From: Lachnospiraceae bacterium | GTDB lineage: Bacteria; Bacillota; Clostridia; Lachnospirales; Lachnospiraceae | Direction: 5' to 3' | DNA: 48,752 bases | NCBI GenBank assembly: GCA_030531245.1 | Contig: JAUNOA010000008.1 | Span: 1-48,752, forward strand | In this document: one piece after another, positions 1 through 7,210 of the stretch | How positions within the stretch are numbered: position 1 is the stretch's first letter | Layout: every line of letters starts with the position of its first letter | The notes under the pieces: model-generated | Told to the model about the DNA's origin: nothing | Database searches by the model: none | Seen by the model: the letters and a program-made list of their open reading frames with translations, nothing else | Program-made: the position numbers and the translations under genes

Positions 1-5
1 ATAAT

Positions 6-632
6 TTATCTCATAAGTCTGAATAAACCGATTACCTTGCCCAGAATAGTAACATTTTCAACTATAATCGGGTCCATAGTGTCATTTTCTGGCTGAAGTC
101 TGTAATAACCGTTTTCTTTATAGAAACGTTTTACAGTGGCTCCGTCTTCAACTAAAGCAACCACAATTTCACCGTTGGAGGCAGTTGAACAGCATTCAAC
201 AAGGATATGGTCTCCGTTAAAGATACCTGCATTGATCATGGAATCACCCTTGATTTTGAGCATGAATGTTTCCTTATTAGGCAGATAATCAACAGGAATG
301 GGGAAGTATTCAGTGATATTTTCCTCGGCCAGTATCGGCTGACCTGCCGCAACCTGACCGATAACCGGTATATTGGAAAGTTCACGTCTGGCAGGGGCGA
401 ACTCATCATCGAGAATTTCTATTGTTCTGGACTTGAGATTATCCCGGGATATCAATCCGAGCCTTTCCAATGATTTCAGATGTGCATGAACAGAAGATGT
501 GGATCTCAGATCTACAGCCTCACATATTTCACGTACTGAGGGCGGGAATCCCTTTTTCAAAGTATATTCTTTTATGAAGGAGAGGATCTCAAGCTGTTTC
601 TCAGTCGGAGCATCACCTTTTTTTCTTCCCAT
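6..632 (-). CDS. lexA: LexA repressor, SOS regulator
   Basis: Transcriptional repressor of the SOS DNA-damage regulon; RecA filaments trigger its self-cleavage. The 208-residue protein has the usual length. The N-terminal winged helix-turn-helix (about residues 8-70) contains PPSVREICEAV. The C-terminal S24 peptidase domain shows the scissile Ala96-Gly97 bond (QVAAGQP), the catalytic Ser131 in GDSM and the catalytic Lys168 in ATVKRF, so it should be cleavable. The ATG is preceded by GGAGG at 8-12 nt. Two LexA-box-like sites overlap its promoter, indicating autoregulation, and it is divergent from an SOS-type yneA-like gene. Identification is secure. Confidence 0.97.
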   Translation of the reverse strand: MGRKKGDAPTEKQLEILSFIKEYTLKKGFPPSVREICEAVDLRSTSSVHAHLKSLERLGLISRDNLKSRTIEILDDEFAPARRELSNIPVIGQVAAGQPILAEENITEYFPIPVDYLPNKETFMLKIKGDSMINAGIFNGDHILVECCSTASNGEIVVALVEDGATVKRFYKENGYYRLQPENDTMDPIIVENVTILGKVIGLFRLMR

Positions 633-662
633 CTTTTATACCTCCGGATAATTTATATTTTT

Positions 663-691
663 ATTCTAACATATGTTCGATTAAAATGCAA
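663..691 (-). promoter_or_regulatory. lexA promoter
   Basis: On the minus strand TTGCAT (686-691) is followed after 17 bp by TAGAAT (663-668), about 30 nt upstream of the lexA start codon. A LexA-box-like sequence (666-679) covers the spacer and the -10 element, so LexA would block polymerase there. Assigned by pattern only. Confidence 0.6.
666..679. promoter_or_regulatory. LexA box A (operator of lexA)
   Basis: CTAACATATGTTCG matches the Bacillus/Clostridium-type LexA site CGAACRNRYGTTCG at 13 of 14 positions. It overlaps the lexA -10 region. Confidence 0.7.
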
Positions 692-703
692 AACTTTTGT
701 TCG
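690..703. promoter_or_regulatory. LexA box B (weaker operator)
   Basis: AAAACTTTTGTTCG keeps the GTTCG half and AAAC in place of GAAC. It lies 24 bp from box A, at the -35 region of lexA and upstream of the rightward HTH gene. It is probably a second, weaker operator. Confidence 0.5.
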
Positions 704-774
704 ATAAAATAATATATAATTTCCTCTTTAATGTCAGTTTTAATTATGGCATAATAAATGGGGAGGGATTTATT

Positions 775-1107
775 ATGCAGGACAAATTAAATCTGAAAGT
801 AAAAGAAAATTTTCTTACCGAACTTCAGCTGGAGAAATTAAAAAAACTGCTTGAACAATTCGGAGTCGAAGTAGTTTACAGCAGAGCAAAGGACGGATAT
901 GATCTGAATCTGCTTTGGGACAGTTCCGAAGTTTACAGAAAGAGCAGCAGATATGCCGGCAGAAATAAAAAAGGAACCGATATTGACTGGACTCAGGTTG
1001 ATTATCTTAGTTCTCTCGGAATGACCAATGATGAAATATCTGATCGATTGGGAGTAAATATACGTACTTTCTACAGGCGAAAATCGGATCATAAAAAAGA
1101 AAACTGA
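775..1107 (+). CDS. small helix-turn-helix protein between lexA and the yneA-like gene
   Basis: A 110-residue protein that I cannot assign to a named family. The chosen ATG has a GGGAGGG ribosome site 7-8 nt upstream; an in-frame upstream ATG at 697 has none and falls in the LexA operator region. The C-terminal third reads like a resolvase/invertase-style helix-turn-helix (LGMTNDEISDRLGVNIRTFY), preceded by a basic stretch (RYAGRNKK). The N-terminal half is charged and probably helical, with no recombinase catalytic domain. In Bacillus the neighbour of yneA is a resolvase-family gene (yneB), so a remnant or relative of that is possible but unproven. It probably binds DNA; its target is unknown. 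Confidence 0.7.
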   Translation: MQDKLNLKVKENFLTELQLEKLKKLLEQFGVEVVYSRAKDGYDLNLLWDSSEVYRKSSRYAGRNKKGTDIDWTQVDYLSSLGMTNDEISDRLGVNIRTFYRRKSDHKKEN

Positions 1108-1126
1108 AAAAATACTCCGCAAGTTG

Positions 1127-1155
1127 TTGACAAACAGTTGTTCGAGTGATATATT
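1127..1155 (+). promoter_or_regulatory. promoter of the yneA-like gene
   Basis: TTGACA (1127-1132), a 17 bp spacer and TATATT (1150-1155) form a near-consensus vegetative promoter about 40 nt upstream of the yneA-like start. LexA-box-like sites lie in the spacer and just after the -10 element, as expected for a tightly repressed SOS promoter. Confidence 0.8.
1131..1144. promoter_or_regulatory. LexA box C in promoter spacer
   Basis: CAAACAGTTGTTCG has the invariant GTTCG half and a one-base-changed left half (AAAC for GAAC). It overlaps the -35 element and spacer of the yneA-like promoter. Confidence 0.55.
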
Positions 1156-1156
1156 T

Positions 1157-1170
1157 AGAACAAGAGTTCG
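1157..1170. promoter_or_regulatory. LexA box D, both half-sites perfect
   Basis: AGAACAAGAGTTCG contains GAAC-N4-GTTC with both half-sites perfect. It sits immediately downstream of the -10 element, over the likely transcription start. Confidence 0.75.
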
Positions 1171-1184
1171 AGAATATTTGTTCG
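1171..1184. promoter_or_regulatory. LexA box E, abutting box D
   Basis: AGAATATTTGTTCG differs from GAAC-N4-GTTC at one core position. It directly abuts box D in the same register (14 bp repeat), suggesting side-by-side dimers. It ends just before the ribosome binding site of the yneA-like gene. Confidence 0.5.
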
Positions 1185-1194
1185 AGGTAATATT

Positions 1195-1488
1195 ATGAAA
1201 ACAGCAAAATATATATTGAGCGGTCTGGTAATAATACTTGCATTGACATTCTGCTCGCTATCACTTATTAAAGCAAAAGCGCAGACTGTTAACAATATGA
1301 GGCCGGATTGTTATTATACACCTGTAAAAGTGAATCTGGGAGATACACTCGAATCAATTGCGAAAGAGTATAATACATCGGTTTTATATAGTGATACAGC
1401 TTATATTAATGACCTGAAAAGAATTAATACTCTATATACCGATATAATCCATCCCGGTTGTTACATTACCGTAATGATTTTCGAATAA
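1195..1488 (+). CDS. yneA: YneA-like SOS-induced cell division suppressor (LysM protein)
   Basis: A 97-residue protein with an N-terminal membrane anchor (about residues 7-27) and one LysM domain (about 44-95; YTPVKVNLGDTLESIAKEYN, ending IIHPGCYITVMI). Size, topology and place beside lexA match Bacillus YneA, which halts septation during DNA damage, acts at the outer face of the membrane and is proteolysed afterwards. A consensus promoter with three LexA-box-like sites lies upstream. A GAGG ribosome site is 7-8 nt before ATG. LysM and anchor are read from sequence; division inhibition is inferred from synteny and SOS control. Confidence 0.8.
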   Translation: MKTAKYILSGLVIILALTFCSLSLIKAKAQTVNNMRPDCYYTPVKVNLGDTLESIAKEYNTSVLYSDTAYINDLKRINTLYTDIIHPGCYITVMIFE

Positions 1489-1544
1489 TTTCTTGTTTCT
1501 CTTTGCTTTTACGAATTATACAAGGCAGAAGCAGCACCTCTTAA

Positions 1545-1600
1545 ACAGGGAGCCGTAGTATTCGATTGAAATATATCAAAACTTCGGATCCCTGTATTTT
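1545..1600 (+). terminator. candidate terminator after the yneA-like gene
   Basis: Arms at 1545-1559 and 1581-1595 pair at 13 of 15 positions and are followed by ATTTT. The loop is long (21 nt, with a possible inner TTGA/TCAA stem). It would end the SOS transcript before the next unit. The remaining bases between 1489 and 1742 show no reading frame I would defend. Confidence 0.45.
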
Positions 1601-1641
1601 CGCAATTCAGCTATGCGCAAAATGCTTCTTTAACAAATAGC

Positions 1642-1670
1642 TTGTATTGTATAAATAGATATGATAGAAT
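1642..1670 (+). promoter_or_regulatory. promoter of the ttcA-recombinase-thiN unit
   Basis: TTGTAT (1642-1647), 17 bp spacer, TAGAAT (1665-1670), about 72 nt upstream of the ttcA-like ATG. The promoter is embedded in an imperfect AT-rich inverted repeat (about 1642-1691, outer arms TTGTATTG / CAATACAA) that may be an operator or a leader hairpin. Confidence 0.55.
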
Positions 1671-1742
1671 CTATTATATACAACAATACAACCATTAAAG
1701 CTGTTCGATAAAGATTTTATTGAAATTAGAGGATTTTCTCAT

Positions 1743-2474
1743 ATGGAGCTACAGAAACTATATTCATACACGCGTAAAGCCATCGACGATTATCATATGA
1801 TTTCAGATGGTGATCATATCGCTTTAGGCATTTCCGGAGGCAAGGATTCAATTACATTACTTTATGCGTTAGCCGGTCTGCGCAGATTTTATCCCAGGCA
1901 TTTCAAAATTTCCGCATTCACCGTTGATCTGGGCTTTGAAGGATTTAAAGATGGGCTCTCAGGCATTTCTGAGCTCTGTGAACGATTTTCTGTACCTTAC
2001 ACTATAATTTCCACGCCTATAGCTGAAATTATCTTCTCAGAGCGTAAGGAAAAGAATCCCTGCAGTCTATGTGCAACATTGCGAAAAGGTGCCATGAATG
2101 ATTTCGCTACTCAGCAAGGCTGCAATAAGGTGGCTTTTGCTCATCATAAGGATGATATGATCGATACCTTGCTTATGAGTCTTATTTACGAAGGTCGAAT
2201 CCATACATTTGCTCCGAATACCTTTCTGGATCGGACCGGACTTACAGTCATCAGACCTCTGATGTATGTACCGGAAATGGATATTATCGGTTTTCAGCAC
2301 AAATATGAATTACCTGTTGTAAAAAATCCGTGTCCGATGGATGGTGTTTCAAAAAGGGAATATGTTAATAATTTAACGAAGCAGCTTGAAAGAGAGAATC
2401 CGGGGGTTAAGCAGCGTATCTTCCATGCCATATGTCAAAGCTGTTTTGATGATAACGGTTATAATGAGAAATAA
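1743..2474 (+). CDS. ttcA: TtcA-family PP-loop tRNA 2-thiolation protein
   Basis: A 243-residue PP-loop ATPase of the TtcA/TilS group. TtcA adenylates and thiolates cytidine 32 of some tRNAs. Visible are the PP-loop SGGKDS (residues 31-36), the Cys pair C107-x2-C110 and a third Cys, C197, in NPCPMDG. These three correspond to the iron-sulfur ligands of TtcA, which separates it from TilS. The C-terminus carries another C-x-x-C-like region (AICQSCF). ATG has GAGG about 9 nt upstream. It is first in a rightward unit, 11 nt before the recombinase gene. The exact tRNA substrate is inferred. Confidence 0.8.
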   Translation: MELQKLYSYTRKAIDDYHMISDGDHIALGISGGKDSITLLYALAGLRRFYPRHFKISAFTVDLGFEGFKDGLSGISELCERFSVPYTIISTPIAEIIFSERKEKNPCSLCATLRKGAMNDFATQQGCNKVAFAHHKDDMIDTLLMSLIYEGRIHTFAPNTFLDRTGLTVIRPLMYVPEMDIIGFQHKYELPVVKNPCPMDGVSKREYVNNLTKQLERENPGVKQRIFHAICQSCFDDNGYNEK

Positions 2475-2485
2475 GGTAAAAAAAC

Positions 2486-3538
2486 ATGTCAAAACTATCA
2501 TACAGTGAAGAAACCGATAAAAAGAATATCCAGAAGCTTCGTACTCTTCTGCTGGATCTTCCTCCGTATTGCAGGGATTTTTTCAGAGGAATCGAGCCGA
2601 ATACTCAATCCCGAACCAGAATTGCATATGCGTATGACCTTAATGTTTTTTTCAGTTTTCTGATTTCAAGCAATCCCAAAGCCCGGGAATACGGACAAAT
2701 CAAAGATATTCCCCTGAATTTTCTGGATAATCTTCAGCCGGTGGATATCGAAGAATACATGGAATATCTGAAATACCGTGATGAAGACGGAAAGGAAGTA
2801 TTTAACAGGGAGCAGGGAATACTCAGAAAACTGTCTTCTTTGAGAAGTTTTTACAATTATTTCTACAGGACATCCAGAATCGATAATAATCCGACTCAAC
2901 GCATTCTCCTGCCTAAACTTCACGAAAAACCGATTATACGTCTGGACATAGATGAGGTTGCATCGATGATAGATCAGGTTGAATCCGGTGAAAATCTGAC
3001 GGATATGCAGAAAAGGTTCCATGATAAAACAAAAGTAAGGGATGTGGCGATCATTACTCTCCTCCTCGGGACCGGAATCCGAGTTTCGGAATGTGTGGGA
3101 CTTAACATTACAGATGTGGATTTTGTAAATGACGGTCTCAGAGTCCACAGAAAAGGCGGTAAAGAAAGTACGGTATACTTCGGAGATGAAGTCGAGACGG
3201 CCCTTAGGGAATATATTGAACAGAGAAAGCATATTATTGCCGCTGAAGGAAGTGAGGATGCATTATTCCTTTCACTTCAGAATAAAAGAGTCAGTGTACG
3301 CAGTATAGAGAATCTGGTGAAAAAATATGCTAAAATCGTTACTCCTCTAAAAAAAATTACCCCGCATAAGCTGAGATCCACTTACGGAACATCGCTGTAC
3401 AGAGAAACCGGGGATATATATCTTGTTGCGGAAGTACTCGGACATAATGATGTCAACACAACGCGTAAGCATTATGCCGCACTTGAGGATCAGAGAAAAC
3501 GATCCGTTCGTAATGCAGTAAAACTTCGAGAGGACTGA
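2486..3538 (+). CDS. tyrosine recombinase, XerC/XerD type
   Basis: A 350-residue site-specific recombinase with an N-terminal SAM-like core-binding domain (about 25-130) and a C-terminal catalytic domain. All catalytic residues are visible: Arg199 (GTGIRVSE), a beta-hairpin Lys (K223 or K226 in HRKGGKE), His294 and Arg297 (HKLR), His320 (LGH) and nucleophile Tyr330 (KHYA). It is somewhat longer than XerC/D (about 300). It lies inside a housekeeping unit, with no transposon ends, cargo or att-like repeats around it. It could serve chromosome dimer resolution, but a second Xer gene is not in the window and XerC versus XerD cannot be decided. Confidence 0.88.
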   Translation: MSKLSYSEETDKKNIQKLRTLLLDLPPYCRDFFRGIEPNTQSRTRIAYAYDLNVFFSFLISSNPKAREYGQIKDIPLNFLDNLQPVDIEEYMEYLKYRDEDGKEVFNREQGILRKLSSLRSFYNYFYRTSRIDNNPTQRILLPKLHEKPIIRLDIDEVASMIDQVESGENLTDMQKRFHDKTKVRDVAIITLLLGTGIRVSECVGLNITDVDFVNDGLRVHRKGGKESTVYFGDEVETALREYIEQRKHIIAAEGSEDALFLSLQNKRVSVRSIENLVKKYAKIVTPLKKITPHKLRSTYGTSLYRETGDIYLVAEVLGHNDVNTTRKHYAALEDQRKRSVRNAVKLRED

Positions 3539-3540
3539 AT

Positions 3541-4158
3541 ATGAAAAAATGTCTGATAATATCCGGAGGGGATTTCGCTCCGATAGAGAATAAAATGTAT
3601 GATTTTATCATTGCGTGTGATAGGGGGTACTCTTATGCCCTGCAAATGAATATCACTCCCGATCTGATCATCGGAGATTTTGATTCATATGACGGAGAGT
3701 TCTCTGATAATATTGAAGTCATCCGTCTTCCTGAAGAAAAAGATGATACAGACACAATGCATGCAGTGAAATATGCGATGCAGAACGGATATCAGGATAT
3801 AACCATCTGCTGCGCATTCGGTGGCAGATTGGATCATACATATGCAAATATTCAGACGGCATCATATATTTCAGAACACGGAGGACATCCGTGCATTATC
3901 GGAAAAGATACAGTTCTATATATAATCAGGAATACATCGATGAATATTACCCGATCAAACGATTCATATATTTCTGTTTTTTCTTATTCGCAAAAGTGTA
4001 CCGGTGTGTCACTAAAAGGTCTAAAGTATGCGGCTGACAATATCGAGATGACAAGTTCGTTCCCTCTTGGTGTCAGTAATGAATGGGCAGAGCCTCAGGC
4101 AACTGTCTCTGTAAAAAGCGGGACCTTGCTCATCATTATCTCCAAAAAAACAATGTGA
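3541..4158 (+). CDS. thiN: thiamine pyrophosphokinase
   Basis: Transfers pyrophosphate from ATP to thiamine to make thiamine diphosphate in the cytosol. At 205 residues it has normal family length. Family motifs are GDFDS (45-49), EKDDTDT (66-72), GGRLDHTYANI (94-104) and GVSNEW near the C-terminus. It starts two bases after the recombinase stop codon, so it is translated from the same transcript. The last codons overlap the candidate degV promoter. Confidence 0.93.
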   Translation: MKKCLIISGGDFAPIENKMYDFIIACDRGYSYALQMNITPDLIIGDFDSYDGEFSDNIEVIRLPEEKDDTDTMHAVKYAMQNGYQDITICCAFGGRLDHTYANIQTASYISEHGGHPCIIGKDTVLYIIRNTSMNITRSNDSYISVFSYSQKCTGVSLKGLKYAADNIEMTSSFPLGVSNEWAEPQATVSVKSGTLLIIISKKTM

Positions 4159-4183
4159 CAAGCCCCCTTAAATTTGTTATTAT
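4155..4183 (+). promoter_or_regulatory. degV promoter
   Basis: GTGACA (4155-4160), 17 bp spacer, TATTAT (4178-4183). It overlaps the thiN stop codon and lies about 30 nt upstream of the degV start. Confidence 0.5.
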
Positions 4184-4211
4184 ATATATGGTTAACTGAA
4201 TGGAGGATCAT

Positions 4212-5105
4212 ATGGCATCTGAACCATACATATTATCAGCTGAATCCACTGTTGATTTACCATACGAATATATGAGGAGCCGGAATATTCCGGTTGCTTT
4301 TTATACGTATGCAATCAACGGAGCGGTTTATGAGGATAATATGGATCGTGATCCTGAAGCCGAAAAGTTTTTTTATGAACAGATTGATGCCGGCAATATC
4401 CCTTCCACTTCCCAGTTAAGCTATGGTTCATATTATGAATATTTTGAATCCCTTATAAAGGAGAACAATGTTATTCATCTCTGCTTCGGCACCGGTATGA
4501 CAGGTTCTTATAATAACGCGGTACAGGCAGCGGAGGAACTCCGCGAGCAGTATCCGGACAGGAAGTTATATGTCATTGATACACTGTGCAGCTGCGGAGG
4601 ATACGGACTCATTACGGATGATGCAGCGGATATGCGTGATTCGGGAATGAGTATTGATGAACTCAACAGCTGGATACTTTCAAGAAGGCTGAATTATCAC
4701 CATGAATTCTTTAATGCCGATCTGTCATATTTTAAAAGGACAGGAAGAATGTCAGGTCCCACTGCTACCATAGCTTCTGTACTGGATATTGTGCCTTCTA
4801 TGCATCTGAACAATGAAGGCAGGATAATCGCATACGGAAAAGTCAGAGGATTAAAGAAAGAGCTTAAACATATTATCGAGGAAATGACGGCACATGCCGA
4901 GAACGGAACAGACTACTCAGGAAAATGTTTCATAAATCATTCAAGAAATGAAGAAACTGCTCTTCTGCTTAAACAGATGCTTATAGAGGCTTTTCCGAAT
5001 CTTAAAGATATAAGAATCTATAAAATCGGAAGTATCATTACCGCACATTGCGGACCTGGAACGATTTCTATGTATTATTACGGAGATGAAAGAATTCCGG
5101 ACTGA
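4212..5105 (+). CDS. DegV family fatty-acid-binding protein
   Basis: A 297-residue DegV/FakB-type protein. Members bind a fatty acid and present it to the kinase FakA for phosphorylation and use in phospholipid synthesis. Typical segments are SAESTVDLP at the N-terminus, PSTSQLS, FGTGMTGSYNNA, YVIDT and FKRTGRMSG. I chose the ATG at 4212 because the upstream in-frame ATG at 4200 contains the GGAGG ribosome site itself. It stands alone, with its own promoter and terminator. No fakA is in the window, so the pathway link rests on the family. Confidence 0.9.
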   Translation: MASEPYILSAESTVDLPYEYMRSRNIPVAFYTYAINGAVYEDNMDRDPEAEKFFYEQIDAGNIPSTSQLSYGSYYEYFESLIKENNVIHLCFGTGMTGSYNNAVQAAEELREQYPDRKLYVIDTLCSCGGYGLITDDAADMRDSGMSIDELNSWILSRRLNYHHEFFNADLSYFKRTGRMSGPTATIASVLDIVPSMHLNNEGRIIAYGKVRGLKKELKHIIEEMTAHAENGTDYSGKCFINHSRNEETALLLKQMLIEAFPNLKDIRIYKIGSIITAHCGPGTISMYYYGDERIPD

Positions 5106-5128
5106 TTAACAGTCCGGAATTCTTTTTT
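5091..5128 (+). terminator. strong terminator after degV
   Basis: A perfect 13 bp stem (5091-5103 with 5111-5123), 7 nt loop and a run of six T (5123-5128). It overlaps the degV stop codon. The opposite strand lacks a good T-run, so it mainly ends rightward transcription toward the convergent gene. Confidence 0.93.
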
Positions 5129-5146
5129 ACATAACAATGCTTTTGT

Positions 5147-5776
5147 TTACATAGATTTGATTTTTCGTGTTGCCATTTCAAGCATTATATCAGCAGCCAC
5201 GTCATAATCAAGTTCTGAGGTATTAATACAGAAGTCATAGCTTCTTGCATCTCCCCATTTTTTACTGGAGTAATAATTATAATAGCTTGACCTGTCTTTG
5301 TCTGTTCTGTTCATAAGATCTTTTGCATTTCTTTCATTAAGATCTCTTTGTTTCATAAGACGTTCAAGACGGATTTTTTCATCAGCACATACGAAGAAAG
5401 AAACTACATGGGGCAGATCTGCCAGGGCATAGTCTGCGCAGCGTCCTACGATAACACACGACTCTTCTTTTGCAATTTTTTTAATAGAGTCAAACTGGGC
5501 GAGGAAGATTTTATGATTGATAGGCATATCTGTGTATGCCGTAGTATTATAAGCCAGAGAATAAGTATCCATTACAAGCGAATAGAGAAAACTGCTGGTC
5601 GGTTTTTCATCGTGTGCATGGAACAGTTCTTCAGCTATGCCGCTGTCTTTAGCCGCACGCTCAAGCAATTCTTCATCATAGCATTTTGCGTTCATTTTTT
5701 CCGCAATTATTTTACCTATCTGTCTTCCGCCGCTTCCGGCCTGTCGTTCAATAGTTATAATGAGGTTTTCGTTCAT
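5147..5776 (-). CDS. cytidylate kinase-like family protein
   Basis: A 209-residue P-loop kinase of the cytidylate-kinase-like family. The N-terminus reads IITIERQAGSGGRQIGK, the glycine-rich phosphate loop of that family, which lacks a canonical GKST. The middle has CVIVGRCADY and a C-terminal arginine-rich lid (RDLNERNAKDLMNRTDKDR). These proteins are common in Clostridia beside normal cmk genes and their substrate is not established. The start at 5776 has AAAGGAGAG upstream; an upstream in-frame ATG at 5791 would include that ribosome site. It is the last gene of the leftward rluD unit. Confidence 0.8.
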   Translation of the reverse strand: MNENLIITIERQAGSGGRQIGKIIAEKMNAKCYDEELLERAAKDSGIAEELFHAHDEKPTSSFLYSLVMDTYSLAYNTTAYTDMPINHKIFLAQFDSIKKIAKEESCVIVGRCADYALADLPHVVSFFVCADEKIRLERLMKQRDLNERNAKDLMNRTDKDRSSYYNYYSSKKWGDARSYDFCINTSELDYDVAADIMLEMATRKIKSM

Positions 5777-5793
5777 AATCTCTCCTTTCATAA

Positions 5794-6702
5794 TTATCCC
5801 GGCAGTTTATGAAGTAAATCCGAAAAATATCCGGGCACTTCAGGGTCACTGATAAATTCAACATACTCTTTTGTCGAGGGATGTATAAATCCCAGAACCA
5901 TAGCATGCAAAGCCTGTCCTTCAAGCTTGTATGCACATTTCTCAGGGCCGTAAACAGTGTCTCCGAGGACTGGATGACCGATATGCTTCATATGTACACG
6001 TATCTGATGAGTTCGTCCTGTCTCAAGCTGACATTCAACGTAAGTATGATTTTTAAATCTTTTTATAACCCTGTAATGAGTAATCGCCGGCCTGCCCCGG
6101 AAATTATCTATGGTCATCTTCTTTCTGTCAGCAGGATGTCGCGCTATCGAACCTTCGACCGTACCTGAATCATCCTTAATAACACCGTTGACAATAGCTC
6201 TGTATTTTCTTGTTATACTATGTACTTTCAACTGCTCAGACAAAGCGAGATGGGCTTTATCATTTTTACATGCAACTACAAGTCCGGTGGTGTCCTTATC
6301 TATGCGGTGAACTATACCCGGACGCATCACACCGTTGATTCCGCTGAGATTGTCCTTACAATGATACATGAGGGCATTTACCAATGTTCCTGTGTAATGG
6401 CCCGGTGCAGGATGGACAACCATACCCTTTGGCTTATTGATAATGATTATGTCATCATCTTCATATACTATGTCCAATGGTATATTTTCTGCTTTTATCT
6501 CAGGCTCTATACTGTCTGGAAGTATAATGCTGATTTCATCGTATTCCGAGACTTTATAGTTGCTTTTTACCGGTTTTGAATCAACCAGAATATTATGGTT
6601 TTCTATCAGATTCTGGATATAAGATCTGGAAAGATTTTCAGCATGATCTGAAATCCATTTATCTATTCTGATATTGAAATCATCTTCAACATTAATTATC
6701 AT
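5794..6702 (-). CDS. rluD: RluD-type 23S rRNA pseudouridine synthase
   Basis: A 302-residue RluA/RluD-family enzyme. RluD makes pseudouridines in helix 69 of 23S rRNA. An N-terminal S4 RNA-binding domain (about 10-75; RIDKWISDHAENLSRSYIQN) is followed by the catalytic domain, with Asp135 in HRIDKDTTGL, KYRA, and the C-terminal GRTHQIRVH motif. It overlaps the end of lspA by 11 nt; the lspA-rluD order is widespread in Firmicutes. RluD rather than another RluA-family specificity is inferred from context and the S4 domain. Confidence 0.93.
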   Translation of the reverse strand: MIINVEDDFNIRIDKWISDHAENLSRSYIQNLIENHNILVDSKPVKSNYKVSEYDEISIILPDSIEPEIKAENIPLDIVYEDDDIIIINKPKGMVVHPAPGHYTGTLVNALMYHCKDNLSGINGVMRPGIVHRIDKDTTGLVVACKNDKAHLALSEQLKVHSITRKYRAIVNGVIKDDSGTVEGSIARHPADRKKMTIDNFRGRPAITHYRVIKRFKNHTYVECQLETGRTHQIRVHMKHIGHPVLGDTVYGPEKCAYKLEGQALHAMVLGFIHPSTKEYVEFISDPEVPGYFSDLLHKLPG

Positions 6703-7210
6703 TTTTCTTTCTCGGATCCAAAAAATCGAAATCCCTGTCCTTATAAACGAAAATCACAAGTATCGCAAATGCTATACATCCAAGGGTTACAAAGATATCT
6801 GCAACGTTAAATACCGGGAAATCAATCGGCGCGAAATAAATAAAATCAACCACATATTTATGACTCACTCTGTCGATAAGGTTTCCGACAGCTCCGGCAA
6901 GTATAAAGCTGAGCACGATTCCAATCGGAAGATATTTGGAGTCACTCGGCATCCTGATAAGGAAATATAGTATTGCAATAATCACCAGACCGGTAATTAT
7001 ATAAAACAACACCTGTCTTCCCTGCATCATACCGAATGCAGCACCCATGTTTTCGGTATATACAAAACGAAATACGTCTTTAATAACATTTACCGGTTCA
7101 CCCGGATCAAGCATAGTAACCGCCATATTTTTTGTTATCTGATCAAGCGCAACTGACAAAACAAATATTACTATGTATATGATTTTTGATACTTTGTTAT
7201 CCTTTTTCAT
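6692..7210 (-). CDS. lspA: lipoprotein signal peptidase (signal peptidase II)
   Basis: Membrane aspartyl protease that removes signal peptides from prolipoproteins after lipid attachment. It has 172 residues and four predicted membrane helices (about 9-29, 66-86, 96-112, 136-156). Catalytic aspartates are Asp113 in GNLIDR and Asp138 in FNVADIFV. It overlaps aroB by 14 nt upstream and rluD by 11 nt downstream. A likely client, the DUF3048 lipoprotein, is encoded at 30554-31711. Confidence 0.96.
   Translation of the reverse strand: MKKDNKVSKIIYIVIFVLSVALDQITKNMAVTMLDPGEPVNVIKDVFRFVYTENMGAAFGMMQGRQVLFYIITGLVIIAILYFLIRMPSDSKYLPIGIVLSFILAGAVGNLIDRVSHKYVVDFIYFAPIDFPVFNVADIFVTLGCIAFAILVIFVYKDRDFDFLDPRKKNDN

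Noticed and set aside
838-1122. A 94-residue reading frame on the minus strand inside the HTH gene.
   Set aside because: It lies antisense to a frame with a good ribosome site and a helix-turn-helix motif, has no ribosome site itself and shows no family features.
1695-1708. A sixth LexA box upstream of the ttcA-like gene (GTTCGA at 1703-1708).
   Set aside because: Only the right half-site matches; the left half is TTAA and the spacer also departs from consensus. It lies downstream of the promoter match, so SOS control of that unit is not supported.
2486-4158. An integrated mobile element carried by the tyrosine recombinase.
   Set aside because: Neighbours are housekeeping genes in tight operon spacing, and I see no flanking direct repeats, tRNA target or transfer genes.
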